From positions 2,294,001-2,358,000 of the forward strand of contig NC_088320.1 in the NCBI RefSeq assembly GCF_910592395.1: a stretch of 64,000 nucleotides of DNA, read 5' to 3'. A model generated the notes under the pieces. That model saw only the letters and a list, made by a program, of their open reading frames with translations. It was not told the DNA's origin and searched no databases. Each line of letters opens with the position of its first letter. The first letter of the stretch is position 1. The DNA is from Lineus longissimus (Eukaryota > Nemertea > Pilidiophora > Heteronemertea > Lineidae). Positions 50,901 to 59,700 of this stretch are shown piece after piece. Both the position numbers and the translations under genes were made by a program.

Positions 50901-51196
50901 ATCATCGAACCAAGCTGGTGTATTTTTTGGATAAATGCTATTCATGATGGTTTAAACTCAAATTATTTGGTGGACAGCCTTTACTATTTGCCACCTGTCC
51001 CTTCGTCTTATATCAGCTGATGTTCGACACTTCTGTTCAGCTGCTCCCTTGTTTGAAGCGAAAACTCAACAAATAGCGAAAAAGCTTTAAACTTACGTGG
51101 TAACTTCAGCAAGTGCGGCGTAATATTATACGCTCTGCCTCCGTGGAATACGCTGCACAGGGTTATCACGACCAAAACTAGGGACGCCGCCTCCAT
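41838..51196 (-). CDS. PAN/Apple plus seven-FTP-module, probably GPI-anchored surface protein, 1,271 aa, 18 exons
   Basis: Exons in coding order: 51196-51097, 50673-50461, 49889-49674, 49375-49142, 48715-48634, 48221-48088, 47861-47616, 47297-47112, 46995-46783, 46488-46261, 45980-45750, 45358-45146, 44765-44526, 44230-44021, 43653-43198, 42961-42628, 42368-42193, 41941-41838. All are GT-AG, in phase 1 except phase 2 after exons 5 and 16, totalling 1,272 codons with the stop. The signal peptide is MEAASLVLVVITLCSVFHGG. A six-Cys PAN/Apple domain (about 34-104) precedes seven FTP modules at about 105-254, 255-408, 409-541, 542-694, 695-845, 846-990 and 990-1200 (motifs EWWAVDL, LTLCEVEVYG). 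Ala/Thr/Ser and Thr-rich mucin-like segments and a C-terminal hydrophobic tail with no cytoplasmic residues follow. It is probably an extracellular recognition or adhesion protein. An in-frame ATG nine codons upstream is a possible alternative start. Confidence 0.87.
42628..42961 (-). other. Exon 16: FTP7 with Ala/Thr/Ser-rich insertion
   Basis: It begins as a normal module back half (NLTILVAYDDFEP). It is then interrupted by about 45 low-complexity Ala/Thr/Ser residues before resuming at FSACGVMTFTAKLG and CKSGVIGR. The exon ends in phase 2 right after the conserved GR, an intron position not used in the other modules. Confidence 0.75.
43198..43653 (-). other. Exon 15: fused second half of FTP6 and first half of FTP7
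   Basis: At 456 bp this is about twice the size of other exons. It runs without a stop from the back of module 6 (LVVCEVEVYG) directly into the front of module 7 (NLALNKNATQSS, then EWWSVAL). Every other module border in both genes carries a phase 1 intron, so an intron was probably lost here. Confidence 0.8.
48321..48440 (+). repeat. Intronic repeat, copy A (inverted relative to copy B)
   Basis: About 115 bp in intron 5 of the - strand seven-FTP gene. It matches the reverse complement of 49480-49600, with the anchors CTATCAA, CCAAAATGGCC / TCAAAATGGCC and GTTCAAGATGGCCGCTTG. Confidence 0.65.
48769..48795. repeat. Intronic hairpin
   Basis: CCTGTAATAGC, a 3-nt loop TTG, then GCTATTACAGG: a perfect 11-bp stem in the intron between exons 4 and 5 of the - strand gene. 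It sits just beside the tRNA-like sequence at 48820-48889. Confidence 0.6.
48820..48889 (+). pseudogene. tRNA-Glu(UUC)-like sequence, probably a SINE head or tRNA pseudogene
   Basis: TGGTTCAACGGTTAGAATG matches a D arm with the box A promoter. TTGGA-CTTTCGA-TCTGG forms an anticodon arm with anticodon TTC. CACGGGTTCGACTCTCCGTG is a T arm carrying box B GGTTCGACT, with one extra base in the stem. The acceptor ends do not pair, so it is not a functional tRNA. It lies in an intron, antisense to the host gene. Confidence 0.6.
49480..49600 (-). repeat. Intronic repeat, copy B (inverted relative to copy A)
   Basis: It lies in intron 3 of the - strand seven-FTP gene. Read on the minus strand it aligns with 48321-48440. 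The pair brackets exons 4 and 5 and could form a long stem in the pre-mRNA. Confidence 0.65.
50461..50673 (-). other. Exon 2: PAN/Apple domain
   Basis: One phase 1-1 exon encodes the whole domain. Cysteines occur in GYCSG, TCAAEC, AKCLVFTY, YCFLQY and RACTT, matching the C-x3-C then C-x-x-F-x-Y then C pattern of PAN/Apple folds. PAN domains mediate protein or carbohydrate binding. The + strand sister gene has no equivalent exon. Confidence 0.75.
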
Positions 51197-51199
51197 TGT

Positions 51200-52865
51200 G
51201 AGAGTTCTGCTGCGAAGTTCCAATCACAAATTATGTTATTGTAACCATATAGAGCATTAAAATTCTCGTTGAATCTTAACCAAATCACGACAGTTCTTCT
51301 TGAATTGTAACAAGATCAACAATATTACTGTTGAAATGTCCCAAATAAGCTGTGTTATTGTTGAAATGTAACCATTCGTGTTGAGATATGAACAAATTAG
51401 CACAATTCTTGTCGACACATAAGCAAATCAGTTCAATTATCGTTGAAATATAACCAATACAGCTCAATTCTTGTTAAATTGTAATCATATCAGCGCAAAA
51501 TATTGTTTAAATGTAACAAATTGTTTTTAAAATGTTACCAAATCAGCACAAGTTAGTAGTACCGGTACAGTTTGAGCAGGCTATAGCACAGCTGTACCAA
51601 GGACATTCACGAGAGAAGCGCGCGAATAATGTAATAACTAGTTTATCCCTAACGGTTTAGCCACGGATCAATCATTTATGGATCGGATTCCTTTGTGGAT
51701 CAGATTCCTTTTACAGCCGATAATGCCAACGAAAATAGACGAAGATATCCTCAAACCTGTCCTTTGGAGGTGTTTGAAGTCACTGTTGCGGGTGGCATGT
51801 GTATAGTCAAAAAATTAGTGAAGTAATGAGGGTTCGGCATAAACTGTGGAGACAAGTATTCTTTGAGATAGCTGTGAAGAACCTTTGGTTTGGTCATCAA
51901 TAAACCTTTTTTGGTGAAGAAAGGTTTAAGGAGGACAGAATCCCACAGGCACACTTGGTGTTGTAATAAATACTCTTGAATTTGCGAAAGGGAGGATTTG
52001 CAAATGTTAAACGAATCTGTGGGCCATGAATCGTTGTTGATATAAATATGTTGTTGGTGATAACGGATTTCCATAATGATCCCTTTGTTGTCATTGTATT
52101 TTCGTGAATATGCATTCCTACTTCGAAACTTTGAAAGAAGAATCTATCAAAGAAACAGGACATCGTATTCACTCGTGATTGGTCCGCTCTGTAGATGCAC
52201 AAGTGCGGGTATTGGGGACATCACAGCAGTCTTACCCATCCACTTGTTTCAATCAATACAGCGATTTCAGAGCTTAAAAGTCCAGCAACATGATTGTTAA
52301 CCATTGTTTCCGTAATGTTGACGAAAAACTCAATTTTTCTTGGTAGGCCTACTGGTAACGTAAAAGTGTTGCCGAAAGTTTAAGCCCTATGCTTTGTTTC
52401 CATTTGCATTCTGGGAAAGGCTCTTCATAACACCCGAATTTCAAAGATCACACCTATTCGGTTCACTTCGTCTGGGGTTGCACCTCTCCCCGTCCAAGGT
52501 TTCTGAGTCCGCCTCTTAGCGCACGAAGCAGTGAGTTATTTATTTTCGAAAATAACCCCAATTCGCCTTTGGCTATTGATAAATACACATAGATAAGTAT
52601 TTCAATGAGTGTCTCTATAGTCTATTGGATTAAACCCACTTGGGAGGCGAAGCTCATAATCTGTCCATGGCCGATTTTACAGTATTGTTTACAAAACGGC
52701 CTCTTCATTGTACCTACCACAGGTCCCTTCCCCGAGCTCTGGTCACTGGGGATTGGACTTGTAGGGTAAAAGGCTCGTTGGGTAAACGGTAGGCCTAGGG
52801 TTCATGCAGATGTAAGTTGGTTGATTGTTGAGTGATGCAAGATCATCAATGTATATCGTAACGGG
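51200..52865. other. Upstream region of the - strand seven-FTP gene
   Basis: It should contain the gene's promoter, but no core element is assigned. The stretch from 51240 to 51545 shows a loose repetition of TTGTTGAAATGTAACCA-like phrases every 30-60 bp. The minus-strand frame at 51751-52074 has no recognised family. Confidence 0.4.
51240..51545. repeat. Degenerate short tandem repeat
   Basis: Phrases such as TGTTGAAATGT, TTGTTGAAATGTAACCA, CGTTGAAATATAACCA and TTGTTTAAATGTAACAAA recur about every 30-60 bp, alternating with CAAATCAGCACAATT-like phrases. It is an old minisatellite just upstream of the first exon of the - strand seven-FTP gene. Confidence 0.5.
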
Positions 52866-52870
52866 AATAT

Positions 52871-53062
52871 TCAAGAACGGTCAAGCTGTGCCAATAAATC
52901 CTCCGCATCTCCTTTGAGTAATAGAGACAATGCCTGGAAAAAACTCTCAGAGAGATTACCGTACCTATGTTCACGCGCGGACTCTGCAAAAGAATGGCTT
53001 GCACCCCCTGCACTCACCCCCACCAACACCACCACCACTGCACAAAAAGCTGATATGTCCAT
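52871..53062 (-). CDS. Possible small secreted peptide, 63 aa
   Basis: The ATG at 53062 has a good start context (G at -3 and +4). It begins with MDISAFCAVVVVLVGVSAGG, a textbook signal peptide with an Ala/Gly-rich cleavage region. A 40-residue Leu/Glu-rich remainder containing ESFFQALSLLLKGDAED and a stop follow. Neuropeptide-like precursors have this size, but there is no dibasic cleavage site or amidation glycine, and I recognise no family. It could instead be a first exon spliced inside the frame, or a chance frame. It sits head-to-head with the + strand gene at 53672. Confidence 0.35.
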   Translation of the reverse strand: MDISAFCAVVVVLVGVSAGGASHSFAESAREHRYGNLSESFFQALSLLLKGDAEDLLAQLDRS

Positions 53063-53671
53063 GTCGCTCTTTTCGACGCGTCCTGGAGATTTGTCTTCGC
53101 GGCCGAGAAATGAGAAAAGCCCGGGGAATACCGAATTAATCAATATTTCGGGACTACCACAACATTGTTGTTTTTTCAGTTTCGTTTTGTTTCTGTCAAA
53201 TTCCAGAGCATAACTTCATGCTATATCTCAAATTTCGCCACAATGGCATCTACTTCTAATGAACCGATTAGTCCGAATTATAGTGCGTATTCTCAACACT
53301 ATTCTAAGCTCAGTCTGACTTAATTGCGTTTTCTAAATGTTTCGTAATTCTATGTCTAAACTTGGGGGAAAATTTCTTTTATTTACAAACTGATGACCTC
53401 CAGCAGGGCCGATGATCTCTCCACCCACCCACCCAGAAACCTTTGTGCAGTTTTCTTGACGGGGATCGTTCGATATAGTGACTGAGCGTTTGAGGAGTCA
53501 AATTTATTGGCCATCAGGCATTGGACGCTACTGTTAAGAGTTTGTTATCCCTGTCCCTATGCTATGGTGGCCATGTGATGTACTGGGTGAATCAAAAAGG
53601 TGGCTGGCGATGTAGCACATTCCGAAAGAGACCATTCGCCTCTTGATTGCCCTGTATATTTTTTACTTCAG

Positions 53672-54532
53672 GTGTGAATCAACATGCGAAAGATGGATTT
53701 GTGCAAGTGACAGTCAAAATTCCAGACTTGAAGACAAAAAAGAAAGGCTTGGTTGGTGGAAAAAGAATTGTTGATGCAAAATTCTGCAGCCTCGAAATAG
53801 TATTTGGAGACATGTAAGTATTAAATTGTCTTTCGTTACAGTTAGGTATTGTTTCATACCCAAAACACAGAGAAATCCTCGGTCGCACCAAAGAAGAGTT
53901 TGTTTTTCATATTCCTTTAAACTTTGTAACTTCAATATAAAGAGCATATGTCAGTTGGCCTACTGTGTGTGTCCAAAAAGTAATTATGCAGAAACTGATA
54001 GGTTCTACTCTACATATATAGTTATTTAACTCATCTTTTCAGGGCGTTAGACCTGAGTGCTGAAATCCTCAAGGGGACAAAAGCTGGCACGAAGTACGAA
54101 CTCTCCATTGAAAAAGAGGACCTTAATGTCACCGATGTACGGCCAGAGCCTGCTAGTAAATACGAGGTACGGTATGTGATCTTAGAGTGAACTATCATCT
54201 TGGATTAAGGAATTAATACCCAGCTGGCTGTCAAGTACGAAGTGTGCCCAGAGTAGACCGAAAATGCAGACCAAAACATCTTAAGTCCTTTCAAAAACAA
54301 AATGTATCCCTGTGAGGTTTCAACAAATTTGATTCTATTTCATTTCTTTCCTTGTACTCTTGGTGGTGATAATCAGCTTACAGCGAAAGTGCCTATCTCA
54401 AGGTGACAAGGACAGTTGGAACAATTCTATTGAAAGTACATTTTGAATAAAAATGACTTATAAAATGTTGTTTATTTTCTATATTTTCAGGTGGAGGACA
54501 ACATTGTTCGAATATTTGTGAAGAAATGTTAG
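53672..54532 (+). CDS. Small protein with CS/p23-like beta-sandwich pattern, last three exons (5' partial)
   Basis: Exons 53672-53813, 54043-54166 and 54491-54532 join in frame (phase 2, then phase 0) with consensus GT-AG sites and end in VRIFVKKC and a stop. The strand pattern VQVTVKIPDL, then CSLEIVFGDMALDLS, then KYELSIEKEDL and YEVEDNIVRIFVKK resembles CS domains of the p23/SGT1/CacyBP type, which bind HSP90-class chaperones. This assignment rests on pattern only. The first exon enters with two bases of a split codon, so at least one 5' exon is missing from my model. Its 3' end converges with the aerolysin-like gene. Confidence 0.5.
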
Positions 54533-54539
54533 ACTGGAC

Positions 54540-55345
54540 TTGATCGGATATGATATTTGTGTGGCAATATCAGGGGTGTATCTTTATGGTGCTGACACCA
54601 TCTGTGCTGTGCAGAGCTGTCTAAATACTGTCATCTCGGATTTTTTAACAAAGGATGTGGTGGCCGCTGTTTCAAAGACGGCTTGTGATAACACAACTTT
54701 ACCAACCCGTAATCGAAATTCAGCTGACGAATCCCTTGATTCATTATGGACTTATTTTATGTAGCAGTAGACTGTAAATTCACATATCTTTTTCTATCAT
54801 CATTTTATAATGCAGATTGCAAACGGTCTGTTCTTAAAAGTGGTTGGTCCGAGAATATCTAATTTTTGTCCACTTTACATTAGCCAGGGAATCAAGTTAG
54901 TAATTAAAGGGAGACCTTAGGTAGGAGCCAGTTGGGTCTGATTAGATTGCACAGAGTTGCCAGTCTTTCCTATTACATGATGTATAGAAACTATTGATGC
55001 TTGTACAGAGAATATATTCATCGCTGTACAAAACTCGGTCCATTCATTAAGTGTGCATATTAGCAGAAACAGATGGTGAGCAATCACTAATTTGACCCCC
55101 TAGCTCTTGCCTATAGTCCCTTTAACGGTCCTCACAGTTCTGTCTCTATTAGGGAAGGGTAGAACATCTTTTCAGATTATCATCTGCCAAAACTTGCTTG
55201 TCCTCGAAGGGATGGTTTTCCTTCACAACACGGCAGTGTGGATCCACAGTCTACAGGATAGTTATTTTAAGAGACATATCTGTAGTTCTGTTTGATTTGC
55301 TTCTTATTTATGATTCTGGGGAGGTTAAGGTCTCCCTAAATGAAA
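54540..55345 (+). other. 3' UTR of the CS-like gene
   Basis: No other exon is recognised between the stop at 54532 and the AATAAA at 55361. The short frames at 54540-54764 and 55107-55295 have no family signature. Confidence 0.4.
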
Positions 55346-55352
55346 TTGTTAA

Positions 55353-55371
55353 TTTATTTAAATAAAATAAA
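55353..55371. promoter_or_regulatory. Bidirectional poly(A) signal
   Basis: Within 19 bp there is AATAAA on the minus strand (55358-55353) and overlapping AATAAA hexamers on the plus strand (55361-55366 and 55366-55371). It lies between two convergent genes and can serve both. Confidence 0.55.
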
Positions 55372-55670
55372 CCTGCTTTATGTCAGCCGTTTTGATTTGA
55401 TACTCGGACATTTCCAGTGTGGTCTTGACCTCACAATCACTGATTGTGTGTGGTCCGAAAAAGAGAGGTGTCCGAGCTTTGGAGGACAAAATAGAATTGA
55501 AATGTCCCTTTTGGTATTTTGACACATCGTTGGGTGTGTTACAGTCCCAGTCATAAATGTGTCTTTCTCAAATCTCCCCGATATGATAGAGGTGACAACA
55601 GCTAAACCAAGAAGTTTAAATTCGATTTATAGTTCTAGCTCAGCAAATTGAAATTCCTGCTCTTAATCTC

Positions 55671-56456
55671 TCATTCGCCCTCTATGGGTATTGGCGTCTC
55701 GCTTATCTTCACCTGTTGTTCAACACCATAGCGACAATTACAAATGCCATGTGTGTCAAAATAAATCCTCTTTGATTTCGGACATCGTTTAAATCCCATC
55801 TCCTCCTTGAAAATCTGTTTCAAATCACCAATAATCAACCGCGTCAATTGCGTGTTGTCCTTGCTCACATCCACGTAAATCTTTCCCGAAAAATAACTCC
55901 GGATACCAAAAGTTCCTTTGTACTCATCATCTTTGACGACTAGTTCCACTGTTGTACGAGTATGAGGCGGTACGTTTACTTGAGTGTTCAAAGTCCATGA
56001 GACTTCCTGTTCCTTAGTCGTCTGGACGCTCTTCTCGAAACTTAACTCGGACGAAAGCCCGAGGTTGGCCTCCAGGGCAGGGGGTCCGAGTTTAATCTCA
56101 AAACCTGCACCAAAACAGAATCCTTTCGTAATAGTCAGTGCAACACTTGTCCTGGTGCGCCTTTCTGTACAGATTTGATAATTTAGAGGACTGCCCGTCG
56201 TGTTCTCATAATTTGATTTGAAGAGGACAGAATGGCGTGGGGAGTATTCTCCTACGGCTTGGTCCTCTTGTTCCTTCTCATGGAGGGCATTGTCGTGCTC
56301 AACAATGAGACGAGTCCGATCAACTTCCACAGACAGCTGCTCCCAGGGGAGCTTCCCAAATTTCTTCTCCAGCGGACGCTGTTCAAGGTCTTCAAACCAT
56401 TTGCGAGCGTATTGGAGAATGATATCCTCTACATCGACTACTCCTCCTGCTGGCAT
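55671..56456 (-). CDS. Aerolysin/ETX-MTX2-like beta-pore-forming protein, 261 aa
   Basis: A single coding exon starts with MPAGGVVDVED nine bases after a good acceptor (TTTTGCAG before 56465), implying a spliced 5' UTR. Residues 1-75 are a helical, charged N-terminal region. Residues about 76-195 show the aerolysin-fold signature: alternating Ser/Thr-rich strands, the segment GFEIKLGPPALEANLG, then VSWTLNTQVNVPP followed by long strands (TTVELVV, FSGKIYV). The C-terminal 50 residues contain a cluster of three cysteines. There is no signal peptide, so it may act inside the cell or be released without one. Animal members of this family act in defence or endosomal membrane work; which applies here is unknown. 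No lectin domain is fused. Confidence 0.7.
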   Translation of the reverse strand: MPAGGVVDVEDIILQYARKWFEDLEQRPLEKKFGKLPWEQLSVEVDRTRLIVEHDNALHEKEQEDQAVGEYSPRHSVLFKSNYENTTGSPLNYQICTERRTRTSVALTITKGFCFGAGFEIKLGPPALEANLGLSSELSFEKSVQTTKEQEVSWTLNTQVNVPPHTRTTVELVVKDDEYKGTFGIRSYFSGKIYVDVSKDNTQLTRLIIGDLKQIFKEEMGFKRCPKSKRIYFDTHGICNCRYGVEQQVKISETPIPIEGE

Positions 56457-56497
56457 TTTTGGAGTCTGCAAAATAGTGGAGTGGAGAAAATTATTAA

Positions 56498-56790
56498 CGA
56501 GAAACGAAGACACATCCAACCGTCCTCATGAGACGTTTAGTTATTGGTTTTTGTACTAGATGTCTCTACTATCAACCGGTTACCTGCAATTTGGGTGGGG
56601 AGATAAATCATTACGGTAGGTGGTGTTACCGAGAAACGAAGACGCATCCAACAGTCTTCATCAAACGTATAGTTATTGGTTTTTCTTCTAGATGTCACTA
56701 AGTGTCAGTGTGTTGTCTGCAAAGTTTTAGAGGAGTGTAGTTTTAGGTTTCTCTACGAGATGTCTCTACTGTCAGTCGGTTGTTCTGGAC
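56498..56790. repeat. 132-bp tandem duplication upstream of the aerolysin-like gene, with a partial third copy
   Basis: CGAGAAACGAAGACACATCC at 56498 recurs as CGAGAAACGAAGACGCATCC at 56630. In both copies it is followed by GTTATTGGTTTTT and CTAGATGTC. A third, partial copy (ACGAGATGTCTCTACTGTCA) lies near 56755. It starts about 40 bp upstream of the coding exon's acceptor, in the probable first intron or promoter area. Confidence 0.65.
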
Positions 56791-56799
56791 TCTGAAATA

Positions 56800-59700
56800 A
56801 CACCGGCACAACCGAACTCTATCGAAATTCCTAACTTATCAAGAACGTGGTTCGTAGGCCTATCCATCTATATCCACTGATAGAAACCTCAGACAGTGAC
56901 CTAACCAAGTGCAGACGCTAGAGGCTGACTTTGCATGTTTTCTCTTCTTTGCTGAGGAACACACTAATTCGCTTTTGATACTTTTATCTGAGGTTAAGCC
57001 GTAAGCACAGGTGATTTAGGCAGGCTAATGTGTTAAAGATGCTAATGATTTATAGTTTGGGGCGATAATCGACTCTTTCAACACGTTTGCACTCCGGCAG
57101 GTGTACTGTGAGAGACCGGGGTGAAAGATCCAGTCAAGACCCACATACAACGGTGCAGCATCCCTTCGAAGACTAAATCAAAAAAGCTTTAAAATGGAGA
57201 CTACTGGCAGGTGCTCTGCAAGGGGGTCAAATTGGTCATCTCCATGCGACAACTAAGAATTGTCAAGGACTGGGTCATGGTTGATTCAGCATAACAAATA
57301 TTCCTCGTACACGCGTGAATAGTTTCGTTGAACTGTCAGTGGGGGAGACCCGTATTGGCTACTAGCTGTAACTTAATCTGACCTATCTTGCTCTTGCCCT
57401 TGTCTATAGACTCCCTTCAGAGTGTGAGGGATAATCGTTGATCCCCAAATATACCCTCACGAGCCCACCGCACTCATCTCTCCCACACCAACAGTTTTGA
57501 CGAATGACGTATATAGGGAAGGGTTAAGACATTTTTACGTCCCGGCTTACGTCTGCGCATACGTTAACTTGTGGAATCCAAATCACTCTAAAACCAGCAT
57601 CTTGCATTTCTAGCGGGATAAGCCAGAAGGGGTTAATTTCTCACATGTGGCTGCTTGAGGCCCACACCTCGATATTTATCATCAAAAGGTGAGAAAACAC
57701 CTTTAACATTCATTAAATGTGGAATAGTTTCTTTTGATAGCACCTTTATAAGCTCCAAGTGATTTGCAGAGATGTCCATGCCAGGTTGATTTCGAAGCGG
57801 GAGTAATGTTCCTAGTACTCACTATTGATAATTCTAAAAGTTGATTGTAATGTAAGTGAAATACGTCAAACTATACTAGTATTTGATTTGATGGGACTAA
57901 TCTCCGAAACGAACACTGAGAACGCCGTTATTACACCACGACACAATAGACGGCACATGAATCGGATACAAGACGGACCTTTGCAGTTCGTACGTCTTCA
58001 TCGGGTTTGCGAAACCTGTCTAACGAAGACATTGCATCTGCGAAAACAAAGTTATTTCGCCTTACGAAGAAATCACACAAAACAAAGAATGCACAATTAC
58101 CGGACGTGAGTCAGAGAAACAATAACGGTAATTGTCATCTCATGTTTTATGTATCGGAGACAAACTTGAGTTATTGACAGTGCAATTCCATCTTTTGTCA
58201 GCCAATAGTCATTATCTTGAGCAATTACACATGTAACCAAAACGCTCTGATCGTCTTTGCGCCGACCTATGATTTGTTATTCTTGCAATGCACAGACCAC
58301 TTATTAATATTTAATATTTGATATCAGTCGTGTGAACACCAAAGACAATGCACCAAATGCATTGATTGTCGCAATGATGTTATGAGATTAAAGGCCATAG
58401 TCAACCAATTCAGTGTGATGCCACATGTGGCGACGCTTGTTGGCGAGCAGAGGTATGATCCTCCTTACACCTAAATCCCACTCCCAAGTTGTCCCGTTTT
58501 TCTCTCTGGAAGACTGAAATGACTGAAAATCACATGATAACATGATAGATCATCATCAGCACGTGTCCACCACACCCTTCACGCAGGATATCTCTTTTGG
58601 AGCGAGAATCCCCGGGATGTCCCACGTGCCCACGCGGCCGTGTTGAGGGCACGTGCTAACACAATGACCTATCAGTGAAATCTGACCAAGACTTCACAGG
58701 ATGCGCTGGGGGAATTATCACCACTCATCGTGGAGTCCCCAGTAACTTTTATGATTCTTTTTATTATTGTCCAGAATATTGAGGGGTGGGTAATATTACT
58801 GCCGAGTATCGAAAGGCGACCATGGTGATGTTCGTGCCGCCCCACGCCGAACTGCCAAGGTAATGTTTAGGAGGACCATGACGTTCAGCAAATACGTCCG
58901 AGAGGACATTATCACAATCGCTCAAATCATTGTATCATGCCGCATGGCTTGTCGGCTCCATCATCCCGAGTGTCACTGGCTGCATATTTTATTCGATTAT
59001 AACCGGGTGTAATAATGGAGAAGAAATAGAATAAAATGTGATAGAGATACCATTGGGAATTTACTGATGAGTGTTGCAGTATAAATTTCCAGGCAGGGAA
59101 AAAGTTATTCTTATTCTGACCCAATAATCTGCATCAAAAGCAGTTTATGAGACCAACACCCCGGATGTAATGAAAAAACAACGGGGTCGGGAGGCTGGCT
59201 GAAATTCATCTTCGAAATAGACGTTCAGAGACGGTTTTGCAGTAATTTGTGAAATTATTCCTGACGGCAAGATATCTACGTGTTGATATTAGTAGATGGG
59301 GGTTGATTCATGCAACTCAATAACCTCTACATAAAACGTTTATATTTATGACACATATTGATCTGATCTGGGGCCCCCATCCCGACAAAAAGGCCATAAT
59401 TGGCCTGAATAAGTGGTGTCTGGGATGATGTGAACACGTACAATAGAAGGCCTATAAGGGGAGATAAAATTAATTGGATAGATAACAAAGCCTAAAAGAA
59501 TATCAATAAAATGATGCATAGAGGTCTTTTGGGTATGTGTGACAGAAAAATTATTTTGAACAGAATGAATTATGTGAGAACTGCGCCCTGTAGCTGTTTA
59601 AATAGCAATGTATATGCAGTGGGTGTTTTTGTAATATATTTATCACTTCCTCATCTATAAACTTGTGCTAGAATAATTGTGCACCAGGGCCTATGCAAGT

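Noticed and set aside
51751..52202. Two overlapping minus-strand frames of 101-107 codons
   Set aside because: No recognisable domain, and the frames compete with each other; possibly a transposon fragment, but without support.
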